Assembly (NCBI GenBank): GCA_963971225.1
Contig: OZ020267.1
Coordinates: 34,777,989-34,841,988, forward strand
Source of the DNA: Melieria omissa
Taxonomy: Eukaryota; Arthropoda; Insecta; Diptera; Ulidiidae
Direction: 5' to 3'
DNA length: 64,000 bases
The position numbers were made by a program, and so were the translations under genes. Within the stretch, counting starts at the first letter, position 1, and every line of letters begins with the position of its first letter. Positions 49,300-59,307 of this stretch are shown one piece after another. The notes below the pieces were generated by a model. That model did no database searches. It was given only the letters and a program-made list of their open reading frames with translations, and had not been told where the DNA came from.

Positions 49300-49510
49300 A
49301 AAAGACGAAGACCCGGGCTCGAAAACTTTATGACGATTACGTAACCAAGTTCGATTGCCTGATTCTCGATGATGAAACCTACTCTAAGGTGGACTTCAAG
49401 CAGTTGCCTGGGAATGCCTATTTCACTACAAACAATAAGAATGGAACCCATAGAAAATATTCTGAAGTGAAATACATTAAATTTCCAAAACGCTTTAACG
49501 TTAAGAAAAA
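49300..49510 (+). pseudogene. IS630/Tc1-type transposase remnant
   Basis: The + strand encodes CLILDDETYSKVDFKQLPG followed by NAYFTTNNKNGTH, close to the second-catalytic-Asp region of IS630/Tc1/mariner relatives. An HTH-like stretch may precede it near 49130-49250 in another frame. No intact frame remains. Confidence 0.5.
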
Positions 49511-50359
49511 TAAAAAAAAAATTTTTAACCACTAATTTTATTTCATAATTTTTTTTTATAGCAATTTATAGAAATTTAACAAAAAATTCCAAAATTTTTT
49601 TTTTAGAAATACATTTATTTTATTGTGAACACAAAGAATACAATACTAACACGACATAAAAAATTTGAAATTAAATTCGCACTGAACACATTTACTTCGT
49701 TTACGGAGTAAACAAAAATTAGTCAATAAACTTGTAATCAGTAATTTTGTAAATTTTTTTTTATCAAAATCTTTTGGTATATAATTTTTTTTGATATTAA
49801 AATTTGTTATTAAAATTTAAGAAGAATCTGCAAATATGCATAAATATGAATTTTGTTGTAAATGTGGAAAAATATGCCTTCAAAGCGAAACAAAAGCTTA
49901 GAATATATCTTAGCTTACAAATATCTATTTTATTGCAAATGTGCCAAAACATGCATTTAAAACGAAATATGCGAAAATATGTACTAACAATTTAATGACA
50001 TTTTAAAGAAAATTTTCTTATTCGGAAAGTTATTTCATCCATTTTGTTGAGAACATTCACGAGAAAACATGCATTTCCATGGAAATCAACTCCCTACTCA
50101 GTGGACATGTTTTTAGATCATGCAATTCGCTGTATTGAGTGTAAAGGGGACTAACTATTAAAAAAAACCAATTAGTTTTGGCACAGCAATTTTTTGTTAT
50201 TATTCTTTCAAATGTTTAAATGTAAAAAGACCTTTTTGCTACTGTGGGAACCTAACTCCCATGTATAGTGTTTGAAAATGTTGAATCATTATAGGCTATG
50301 GGGGGCTTATGACACCCAGCCTCCCACCCCCCTTGGCTACGCTCCTGCCATATAGTATT

Positions 50360-50366
50360 TATAAAA
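50360..50366 (+). promoter_or_regulatory. Candidate TATA box of FAR gene 3
   Basis: TATAAAA 115 bp upstream of the ATG, a distance like that of FAR 1 (124 bp). A second TATAAA at 50422-50427 would leave a very short leader. The surrounding bases do not match the FAR 1/FAR 2 box. Confidence 0.45.
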
Positions 50367-50474
50367 TCTTATTATTTGTATCCAAGTATTTCAATGCATC
50401 GCAGCACTGAGATTATTCGCATATAAACGCCAACGGAAGTTAGATCGGTAAACGTATAAATTCAGAACAGCGAT

Positions 50475-53400
50475 ATGGTGGAGACAACGGTGCAACAGTT
50501 TTACAAAAACAAAAAAATATTTCTGACAGGAGGCACAGGATTCCTGGGCAAAGGTAAAATGCAGATTTGTGCATAGAATGTGAAGCATTAAATCCACATT
50601 ACGTTTCTAAGTGCTTGTCGAGAAAATTTTGCGCTCCACTGAGGTGCAACTCATCTATGTGTTAGTGCGCGCCAAAGATGGCCAATCCGGCGTGGAACGG
50701 ATCCGGGCAATGTTTGCCAGTCCGGTAATACGTGTTTGTCATTGTAAGACGATTTGTGTGGAAAATATTTGTTGCTATTGCAGCTTTTCGCAGAATTAAG
50801 GAAACTCAAAGCCAACGCACAGAGTCGAATTGCATTCATACACGGCGACTGTGCGTTGCCCAACTTGGGGCTCTCGCCTAAGGATCGACAAATGCTGATT
50901 GAGAATGTCGACGTGGTGGTGCATGCGGCGGCCACAGTGCGCTTCAACGAGCCGCTCTACAATGCGCTGATCGTCAATGTTCGCGCCACCAGGGATCTCA
51001 TACAAATGGCCTCCAAAATGCGCCGACTGCAGGTGACACAGTGCGAAATGGCAATTAACCCTTCGCTGCATGGCATTGCATATATGCAATGTTAACTTTT
51101 CATAGATTTGGAAACTATTCTATTCAGCATTTTACAGTCGTTCTTCTTCAGTTGCATCTTTTATGTTAAACCAATCGATTACTAACGGAATTTTGCGATT
51201 AACATTGAAAGTATGTTCAAAAGAATCGAAAAAACAATAAGTGTTTCGATTTGGTGAAGGAATTTTGGTTATTAATGGCGATGGTGATATGGCGATCGCC
51301 GTCGCTCAGCTGTTTAGTGCGTTAAATTACGAGTATACAGTGACGTCTGACCTCTGTTCGACTCCCCGTAGTTGTGAACACTAAAATATTGATAATGCCG
51401 ATTTTCATTTCGGCGGTAGCGCTCTCATCAGGATACGGAAAACGGCCGCAAAACTTCTTCCATAGATACAAAAATTCCACAAAATTTCATTTTTACCATC
51501 AAAACTTAACAAGCAAGAAGAATTATATAGCAAAAAAGTTTTTTCTTCACGGAAATTAAATCATGCAACGAAGGGTTAACTTGGAACCAGACATGAAACT
51601 TGTTGTTGTAGTTGGGTATTAATGAATAGAAGAAGTTGTGAAGTTATATACAGAAAAAATCAAGTTCAATATTTGATTCATGATTCATGATTCATTCATT
51701 CATCTGTTAAACGGAATTCCGCGTTATTGAAATAATTTGTCTGTAATTAAAAAATATTAATACAAAATTTATTTAACCTAAAATTGTTCAAAAGTAAACA
51801 AGCTCTAGAACTCTAACAAAGAGACGTGGCGACTTCGAATGTAGTGTGCACACTTCTTAGGCAAAAGTTCCATGATTTAAATACCAAAAAGTACTATCGA
51901 GACACAGTGTAAAAATCGGAGTCGAAAGGGTTAATCAAATATTATGGATATTTGGTTCAAAAAGACCGCACACAAGTTTCTTCTTAACTATGCTTTCGTG
52001 TCGAACTGTCATAATGTTCCCGCTTTAAGAGCGAACTTCCTTCGAGCGGTTAAAAATGAAAACATTTCACTCAACCCACAACATTGACTTTTCTGGTATT
52101 TACCAAATTAATGTAATTTTTTCTCACAGTGCAATTATTTTGCACTGCACTGAATACTTGTGGCTACATTTTGTTGCAGGCTTTCGTACATGTCTCCTCG
52201 GCATTTGCCAACTGCACTGAGCGGCACATCGACGAGCAATTCTACGTGCCGAATCCTGATCTGAATGCTGAAAAGCTTCTGCAATTGGCCGATCTTATGC
52301 GGCCAGACATGCTAAATCGACACGCCAGCGAGTTTGTCAATAAATTCCCCAACACGTACACCTACACAAAGGCGCTGGCCGAGGCGTTGCTCATAAACGC
52401 TGGAGAGGAGCTGCCCCTCTGCATATTTCGTCCCGGCATAAGTGAGACTTGTTTTCCAACTTTTTTCCATTGCTTCTGACCGACAAGACCTCCTGTACTT
52501 GCAGTTGTCTCCACGCACAGTGAACCGGTGCCTGGCTGGATTGACAACCTGTACGGACCTGTGGGCGTCATCTATGCAGTTCTGCGCGGCGTGCAGCGCG
52601 TCACGTACTACGACGACGCGAGCAAGGCGCACCTGGTGCCGGTGGACTTTTGTGCCAATGCGATTCTGGTGTGCGGCTGGCAGACGGCGCGCGAAGCGGC
52701 CAAAGCGTGAATATACATCTGTATTTGTTGTTGTGCGCGCAGAATAATAACACTAATCAATGCACATGTTTGCACAGGACGCCGCCTATTTATAACTTTG
52801 TGGCCGATGCGCGCGACACGATAAGCTGGAACGACTTCCGACTGGCTCTGGTGCGCAGCGCGCAACTGGCGCCACTCACCACCAGCTGGCGGTGTCCCTT
52901 TATGACACACACCAACTCGAAGCTGGTCTTCAAGTTGTTGTGTTTCTGGCACCACACGTTGCCCGCGCACGTTGGCGATGCGGTGCTGCTGCTGCTGGGC
53001 CGCAAGCGCAGGTATTGCGCGTACTTTCCGTAGTCTTCTTGTTCGTGGCCAATGCTTTGTGTGCTTCTCTAGAATGGTGAAAATGTGCCGCAGGATGCAC
53101 TGCTTTCTGGCAGTGCTCGAGTACTTCACCGAGAACAGTTGGACTTTTTCGGTGCAGCAGACCAGACAATTGTGGGCCGCGCTGAGTGACGACGATCGGC
53201 GGCTGTTCAATTTCGACATGTCCACCATTGACTGGTCTCAGTACCTGGACGTGGTGGTGAGGGGCGTGCGACATCATGTGGCCCAGGAAGAGCCTTGCAC
53301 CATACCGAAGGCGCAGCGTCGCATCAAAAAGTGCGCATTGCAATTGTGTGGCCGAAAGCAGTAAGCGCTGACGTCAACTTAAGAGAGCCGACTGCGTGAA

Positions 53401-53615
53401 TGATGGCTTTCATTAAAAAAAAAACAAAAAGTGGCAGTTGAATTGACAAAGCGACTACTGCTTTTGGCCACTTCATTTCTGTTAAAAAGGATAATTCAAT
53501 GACTATTTTTTGCCATGCCAGGTTGCAGATTGTGTATTGGACAGTGGAGTTTCTGATTTACAGCGGCATCACCGCCTCAGTGTTTATGTGGGTGCGGAGC
53601 GTCTTCCAGCACTGA
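50475..53615 (+). CDS. Fatty acyl-CoA reductase 3 (FAR, alcohol-forming)
   Basis: Third tandem FAR, same predicted NADPH-dependent acyl-CoA to alcohol reduction. Exons 50475-50553, 50612-50724, 50784-51032, 52180-52441, 52505-52706, 52778-53011, 53073-53330 and 53522-53615 join to 496 aa with the same phases as FAR 1 and 2. Exon 1 has one extra codon and exons 6 and 8 are 3 and 1 codons shorter. Rossmann motif TGGTGFLG; catalytic YTYTK at Tyr207/Lys211; signature RPGI then PGWIDNLYGPVG. The FAR_C half is the most diverged of the three (LGRKRRMVKMCRRMH, DWSQYLDVVVRGVRHH). Intron 3 contains a TTAA MITE with a SINE inside. AATAAA is at 53698-53703. Confidence 0.92.
51059..51575. mobile_element. 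TTAA-flanked MITE (family 5) carrying a SINE, in FAR 3 intron 3
   Basis: TTAA at 51055-51058 and 51576-51579; ends CCCTTCGCTGCATG and CCCTTCGTTGCATG. The inner part 51296-51440 is SINE-like, so the original MITE was about 370 bp. Confidence 0.72.
51296..51440 (+). mobile_element. tRNA-derived SINE, 5' part
   Basis: Head GCCGTCGCTCAGCTG (A-box-like) and CTGTTCGACTCCC (good B-box) are followed by TTTCGGCGGTAGCGCTCTCATC, matching the body of the 14767 SINE (TTTCGGCGGCTGTCCTCTCA). The 3' end is missing or unrecognised. Confidence 0.65.
51815..51930 (-). mobile_element. Partial TTAA MITE, family 1
   Basis: Reverse-oriented match to the first about 115 bp of the 6787-7275 element, ending CCCTTTCGACTCC next to TTAA at 51931-51934. 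The other end is not found. Confidence 0.6.
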
Positions 53616-54048
53616 AAGTCCTGAGAATGGTTCCAATGCTCTATTTTCGTATTTAAGTATGGTTTGATTAAAATTCGATAGATATTGAGTAAAGATAAAT
53701 AAACAACAGTTTGGCATCAGGAACAACAATTTGACTGAACATAATTGGTTTTGTTAGATAAGTTAGGATGGAATGTAAGTAAGTTGGGATTTTGGGTCAA
53801 AAGTTACTAAAAATTTACCATTTGTTGACTGAATGATTGTTTTTTTTTTATAAAAAAACATATCATTACACCGTGAGACAGTATTCTTTACGCCGTCCTT
53901 TTGTCCTTTTAAAAGGACTTCAAAATTTTGAAGGGGATAAAAAATAAAAATATATTTGACCTGGTTAGAAAATGGCAATTGTAACAGGGGTACCGGTTAA
54001 TTCGTGCGGTTTTTTTTGGAAAATTGAAGCTTCATTGTGAAAAAGTGG

Positions 54049-54684
54049 TTACAAAATTTTATATTTAAAGTATTGTCCATCACTAGCTATAACTTTTTCC
54101 CATTTTTCTGGCAATTCACGAATACCCTTTCTGAAAAATTCGGCCAGCTTTTCCGCTATCCACGAATCGATGCAATTTTTGACTTCCTCATAATTGGAGA
54201 AGTGCTGGTCAGCCAGGTCATGTTGCATTGATCGGAAGAGATAGTAATCGGACGGCGCAACGTCTGGACTATACGGCGGGTGGAGTAGGACATCCCATTT
54301 GAGCGTTTCAAGGTAGGTTTTGACGACCTGTGCAACATGTGGCCGAGTATTGTCATGTTGCAAAATTACCTTGCCGTGCCTTTGTTCATATTCCGGCCGT
54401 TTTTCGCGCAGTGCTCGGCTCAAACGCATCAATTGTTGTCGGTAGACTTCCCCTGTGATCGTTTCATTCGGTTGCAACAGCTCATAATAGATCACACCCA
54501 GCTGGTCCCACCAAATACACAGCATAACCTTCAGGGCATGAATATTCTGAACGGCCGTCGATGATGATGCATGGCCGGGGTGTCCATACGTTGCTCGACG
54601 TTTTGGGTTATCGTAATGGACCCACTTTTCATCGCCAGTGACAATTCGATGCAAAAAACGTTTTCTTTTGTGCCGTTGAAGCAC
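54049..54684 (-). pseudogene. mariner transposase catalytic domain (DD34D), part of broken gene
   Basis: A 211-codon open frame with the full DD34D triad; the N-terminal HTH half is separated by an insertion, a stop and a frame break. It is unlikely to be expressed as a functional transposase. Confidence 0.8.
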
Positions 54685-54914
54685 GTGAACGTTCGACGTC
54701 TCTTGGCTTCAATTCATACGGCACCCAATGGCCTACCTTCCCGATCAATCCCATTGCTTTTAGACGATCGGAAATGGTTTGTTGAGCGACGCCAAGTGGT
54801 TTTGCAAGTTCTTCTTGCGTTTAGGATGGATCTTGGTCGAGCAATGTCTCCAATTCGTGATCTTCAAACTTTTTTTGGCTGTCCGGGCCGTTCATCGTCC
54901 TCCAGGTCAAAATT

Positions 54915-55140
54915 TTTTTTTTTATAAACGAGCCAACGCGCAGGGGATACCCCTATCAATGCGAGGCATTGCGCTGGTTCCGGAAGAATATATAGGTTGG
55001 GAGAAAGAATGTGGGGTGAAGAAATTGTGAACTCTTGCCTTGAATCCATCAAGATCATAACTGCTGGGGAAAATATCTGCAGGGAGACCAGTCCACAATT
55101 GCGCTGTACGAGCCAGGAACGTACTTTCTCTGTAGTGCGT
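54915..55140 (-). mobile_element. 3' end of a LINE inserted in the mariner
   Basis: On the - strand it encodes the last residues of a reverse-transcriptase ORF (ARTAQLWTGLPADIFPSSYD, FKARVHNFF), a stop, and an A-rich tail. It lies in the mariner codon for Asn before FDLEDDERP. It is 5'-truncated to about 226 bp. Confidence 0.7.
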
Positions 55141-55860
55141 ATTGCCACTTTTAAACAGTGCAAACCACTTCTGGCACGTACGCTCAGCTAGAGCATGCAC
55201 ACCATACACTTCCACAAAAATACGATGACTTTCGGCAGCCTTGTTCTTCATATTGAAGTAATGAAGAAGTACTCCCCGCAAAACACTTTATTCGGCACAA
55301 AATTCGACATTTTCAGAGTAAAAAAAAAGTATTGTTGTTTACGCTTCAGCTAACTGACACATACTGATTCTGAAACTATATGACAATAGCTTTCCAACAC
55401 ATATTTGGAAAGGTGAATCACTGTTCACAAAACAAAGTTACGCCATTTGTTAGAAAACCGCATGAATTAACCGGTACCCCTAATATATCAAACAAAAGAG
55501 GAAAGGCTCAAGAATTTAAATAAAATTGATTTTTTTATCTATTTGTAAAAAAAAGGATATTAAAAAGGTCCTTTGAAAATTTTAATCCTTTATATCCTTG
55601 AATATTTATATAGAATTTTCTTGATAAATAAGTATGTTAAAACACAAAATCTCCTTGATCAGGTGCTGAAATTTCATTACTCTAACTTTATTGGTTCAAA
55701 AGTTATCAAGTTGGAAGCTTAAATTCAAGTGAAATACAAAAATTCGAATTTATTTGAGTATCAGTATTTTAAATAATAAAATGATACGAAATCAATGAAG
55801 CAATCAATCAACTCCGATCGTATGGAAGACGTCCTCTGGTGGTGAACTTTTGAACTTTAA

Positions 55861-56085
55861 CTCTTTTGGGACTACTGGGATAATACATTCCACTAAGTTT
55901 ATAAAACCCCGCGGTTATTATTCAATTATTATTAAAATTATCGAGATCTTATGACCCACGCAAAATATTTACTCAAATGTTTTGCCTCCGGATGAAAGGA
56001 CGTTTTCAAAATTCAGCAACTTTGAAAGCATCGGAACGTCTCTAAGGTATTTTGCTTTTTTAAATTAAACTCCGTCCCGAAAGGG
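55861..56085. mobile_element. TTAA-flanked MITE (family 4), second copy
   Basis: TTAA at 55857-55860 and 56086-56089; ends CTCTTTTGGGACTACTGG and complement CCCTTTCGGGAC. Homologous along its length to 34323-34542. Confidence 0.8.
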
Positions 56086-56642
56086 TTAATTTATTTTGTA
56101 TTTTTTGTAGTCAAGAATGTTGAAGATCGCTGAATAAATCATTCAGATCGGCTTAGAAGTTTCCGAGATACGATGCTTTCTCGCTTACTTAACTACTACA
56201 TTTACAAGTGGAAAGCCACTTGCATAGAAAATGGCCAGTTTTGAGACTTGGAGATAGTGAGTATATATGTTTGGAAGAAACATTTTGAAGGGAAAATAAA
56301 TTGGTGTCGGTCATACATTTGACACATCTGGGAGCCACCTGAGAGCAGTGGGAGCCTATTTTATAAAAACTACCATTTTGTATGGGAGCCTCATTAAGCT
56401 CTAACCCTTAATGAGGCTCTGGGGGTATAAATATGTTTGAAAGAAATGTTCAGTAGAGAAAACTAGTGGGGGTTAGTCATAGATTTTAACCCTCTAAGAG
56501 CAACTTCTGACCAACTGTGCAGCAATTTGTCGAACTTCCCAGCTTTTTTGTGAACTTTGATAACGATGCGACGCCATTTGACCCCAAAATTGTTTTGTTC
56601 ATGCACTTTTTCACCAAACTGCATAAAATGAGATGTTGCTTA

Positions 56643-57564
56643 CTACATGGGCTGAAAAGTCTTTGGCCTGACATAGAGATGGCGCCAAAAATTAAGAATT
56701 ATTGTGTTGTACATGGAAAACCATCCTTAACTTAGATTCTGTCAAAGTTTCATGACATTTGGTTGACTCGTTTTCAAGTTATTGCTTTCGAAGTGACGCT
56801 ACCTCTGAATTTTTGTAAACAATGGAAAAAAGTGAATTTCGTGTTTTGATAAAACATTGCTATTTGATGGGCAAAAATACAGTGGAAACAAAAGCATGGC
56901 TTGATAAATGTTATAATACATCTGCTCCACCAAATTCAACTATCAAGTATTGGTTTGCTGAGTTTCGTCGTGACCGTACGAGCACCAGTGATGCACCGCG
57001 TTCAGGGAGGCCAAATGAGGCAGTTAATCCGGAAAACATCCAAAAAATCACGGACCTTGTGTTAAATGATCGCAAAATAAAACTGAGTGAGATAGCTAAC
57101 ATCATAGGCATCTCAAAGGAACGCGTTGGTCATATCATTCATGAACATTTACACATGCGGAAGCTGTGCGCGCGATGGGTGCCGCGTTTGCTGACAATTG
57201 ACCAAAAAGCACCAGCTCATTCTGCTCGCGATACGACCGAAAAATTAGAGGAATTACGCTACGAAGTCGTCAAACACCCACCGTATTCACCAGATTTAGC
57301 ACCCAGCGGCTATTTCCTCTTTCCCAGGTTGAAAAATTGGCTCGCCGGAAAAAGATTTTACTCAAATGAGGAGGTCGAGTTGGAAACAAACGCCTATTTT
57401 GAAGAGCTTCACGCGGACCACTATAAGAAAGGCATCGAAATGTTGGAAGACCGTTACACTAAATGCATTACTCTAAATGCAGATTATGTCGAAGATTAAA
57501 ATCATTTTTGCACTAAAAATATCGTTTTTTCATTGTCAGGCCAAAGACTTTTCAGCCCATGTAG
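56643..57564 (+). mobile_element. mariner, internally deleted, one open frame
   Basis: TA at 56641-56642 and 57565-57566; perfect inverted ends CTACATGGGCTGAAAAGTCT (20 bp and on). It is of a different mariner lineage from the other copies in this window. Confidence 0.87.
56822..57499 (+). CDS. Internally deleted mariner transposase, in-frame
   Basis: A 225-aa intact frame. The N-terminal half has the HTH region (MEKSEFRVLIKHCYLMGKN, then GRPNEAVNPENIQKITDLV and LSEIANIIGISKERVGHI). At LLTIDQK it jumps to APAHSARDTTEKLEELRYEV, deleting about 120 residues with the first two catalytic Asp. The third region (HPPYSPDLAPSGYFLF) remains. It cannot catalyse transposition but could bind the element ends. 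Confidence 0.75.
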   Translation: MEKSEFRVLIKHCYLMGKNTVETKAWLDKCYNTSAPPNSTIKYWFAEFRRDRTSTSDAPRSGRPNEAVNPENIQKITDLVLNDRKIKLSEIANIIGISKERVGHIIHEHLHMRKLCARWVPRLLTIDQKAPAHSARDTTEKLEELRYEVVKHPPYSPDLAPSGYFLFPRLKNWLAGKRFYSNEEVELETNAYFEELHADHYKKGIEMLEDRYTKCITLNADYVED

Positions 57565-57569
57565 TAGCA

Positions 57570-58510
57570 TCGAAATCGACAAATCGTGCACTAAATCATG
57601 TCTAATGTGCAGTAATTGCTGACATTCGCATTGTGTCTTGACCATGCAAATGACTGCATTACACATACAAACACATGTACTATGTATGGGCACAAAAAAT
57701 AATGACTTTGCTCAGCCGTAATGGCAAAGATCCGGTGCATAAGTATGCACAAGGCAATCGCTTGCACTTACTTGCATAATTAGCTGTGTGACTTTCATCA
57801 AAAAATTAGTTCTAGTCGGTAGGTCAGTGTTGTAGAAATCCGGTTTTAATTGCATTAATCCAGTGATGACAATTCTGCTATTCGAGAGAAGCCGAATGAT
57901 CATCACTGTATGAACCACTTGCAAAAGTCGGCTACAGTTGTGATATTATTTGTGACAAGTTGACTTTTAACTGTAATTTAATCTTCAACTATTCTTGCAT
58001 GTGCACTGCGCTTAAGTATAATAGAAATTAAAATTGAATCTAAAAAAGGTTCAACGATTGCAAAGCAAGCAATGAATGTCAAAAGCATCTATCAAAGAGT
58101 TAAATATAAATTTGCAGTTGAGTCTGTTGCTATTTAAATAAAAAAACAATGCTTTACTGGTGGCAAGAATTTGACAAAATAATTTAAACAATAGTCACTA
58201 TTGTTTTTGTGATTTCAACCTGTTTCGTTAATTTTTTTTCAATTTCTTGATTTCCTACCAGATGTGTGAAAAGTTTGTCTGCAGAAACATAAAATTTAAG
58301 GCGTTCACTTAAAGTAAAAAAAACATTTGTGTTCGAATTTCTTGTCATATTGAAGTTTTTTCTTAAACACTTTTATACTATTTCTCCACAGATATTTGTA
58401 ATATTTGGTTATTAATTCAAAAAGTCTACGTTTCAGTCTAACCAAACGTTAAAAATACAGTTGTGTTCGCATTTCTTGTTGTCTTAAAGTATTTCTTGAA
58501 AATTTGTATA
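57570..58510. other. AT-rich intergenic DNA
   Basis: No gene or delimited repeat was seen. Confidence 0.4.
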
Positions 58511-58512
58511 CA

Positions 58513-58699
58513 CCTAATTCTTTTTTTACACGGTCTGTTTTTACACGGTTTTGATTTAACACGGTTTGAAAATAAAAAACTTTTTAATTTTTTTACACGA
58601 TTTTATTCTATTTAGCACGAAAAATTGAAATTTTTTTAATTTTCTAACCGTGTTAAATCAAAACCGTGTAAAAACAGACTGTGTAAAAACAGAATTAGG
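58513..58699. mobile_element. Fold-back MITE
   Basis: Arms of about 54 bp are nearly perfect inverted repeats built on TACACGGTTTTGATTTAACA-type blocks, separated by about 80 bp. The transcript would form a long hairpin. Target duplication is not clear. Confidence 0.6.
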
Positions 58700-58779
58700 T
58701 TTATATCATATTATTATATATCATTTATCATATTGTCAGTTTTTTTATTGAGTGCAAAAATGGTTCTACAAATACGATT

Positions 58780-59185
58780 TCAGCATCCTTAATGATATTG
58801 AAATTATTCATATCCTATAGAGAAAGGTATACAATTTTTTTATCCTAAACTCATAAAGTTAGAAGGACGAAATTCAAGGATGTGGTAGAGTACATATTAG
58901 TCCTAAAGATATATATTTTTTTCAAAAAAACTATTATAAAATTCCAAGGATATTCAAGGATAAAGTTTTAAAAGGACATTTTCAATACATCTTCGTCCTT
59001 TTGCACCAAAACATTAAATTCCCTAAGATTCTAAGGATTTTTCTCTTTCATTTGGTACCCATATTGTTATTCTACAAAGCGCTCAATTTTTTTAAATAAA
59101 CATGTCCTTGAAATTTCAAAGTCCTTTAAAAAAATCCTGACGTGAGAGAGATAAACTAAAAACGCAGTTTTACTACAATTGGCCT
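58780..59185 (-). repeat. Relic related to the 14724 / 44450 repeat family
   Basis: Repeated AAGGAC/GTCCTT blocks and, reversed, a CGAAACTAGAGGCC and GTAAAACTGCG stretch match the order seen at 44465-44540. Boundaries uncertain. Confidence 0.4.
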
Positions 59186-59307
59186 CTAGTTTCGCGAGTA
59201 TATCGATTTTTTGGTTTGTGTGTAAAATGTTGTTGTTGCACGGTGTTTATCTCTTGTTAGGTATTTGTGGTCTAAGTTTCAGTTTAAGTCTTTAAGTTTA
59301 AAAGTTA

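Larger units (their letters stand above)
47774..50347. mobile_element. hAT-like TIR element, GGGGCGTAGCC family, copy C (with nested MITE)
   Basis: Ends CAGGGGTGTAGC (left) and complement CAGGAGCGTAGCC (right); flanks CCATATGG (47766-47773) and CCATATAG (50348-50355) form an 8-bp duplication with one mismatch. It contains a nested inverted-repeat element (47901-48532) and a broken + strand stretch near 49330-49450 reading LDDETYSKVDFKQLPG after in-frame correction of nothing more than frame choice. That motif is of IS630/Tc1-type transposases, so the interior is a mixture. The right end lies 13 bp upstream of a TATA box of FAR 3. Confidence 0.68.
53986..55480 (-). mobile_element. mariner transposon with LINE insertion
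   Basis: Inverted ends AGGGGTACCGGTTAATTC at 53986 and complement at 55480. The - strand transposase starts near 55281 (MRGVLLHYFNMKNKAAESHR). It is interrupted at 54915-55140 by a LINE end. An in-frame stop follows in the linker near 54820, and there is a frame break before 54684. The catalytic part (54684-54049) keeps all three acidic residues: TGDEKWVHYDN, LQHDNTRPHV and PPYSPDVAPSDYY (DD34D). Thus it is dead but the catalytic domain is complete. The duplicated TA is altered on the left. Confidence 0.82.

Noticed and set aside
52608..53228. 206-codon - strand open frame opposite FAR 3
   Set aside because: Shadow of FAR 3 exons 5-7, with composition explained by the sense codons.
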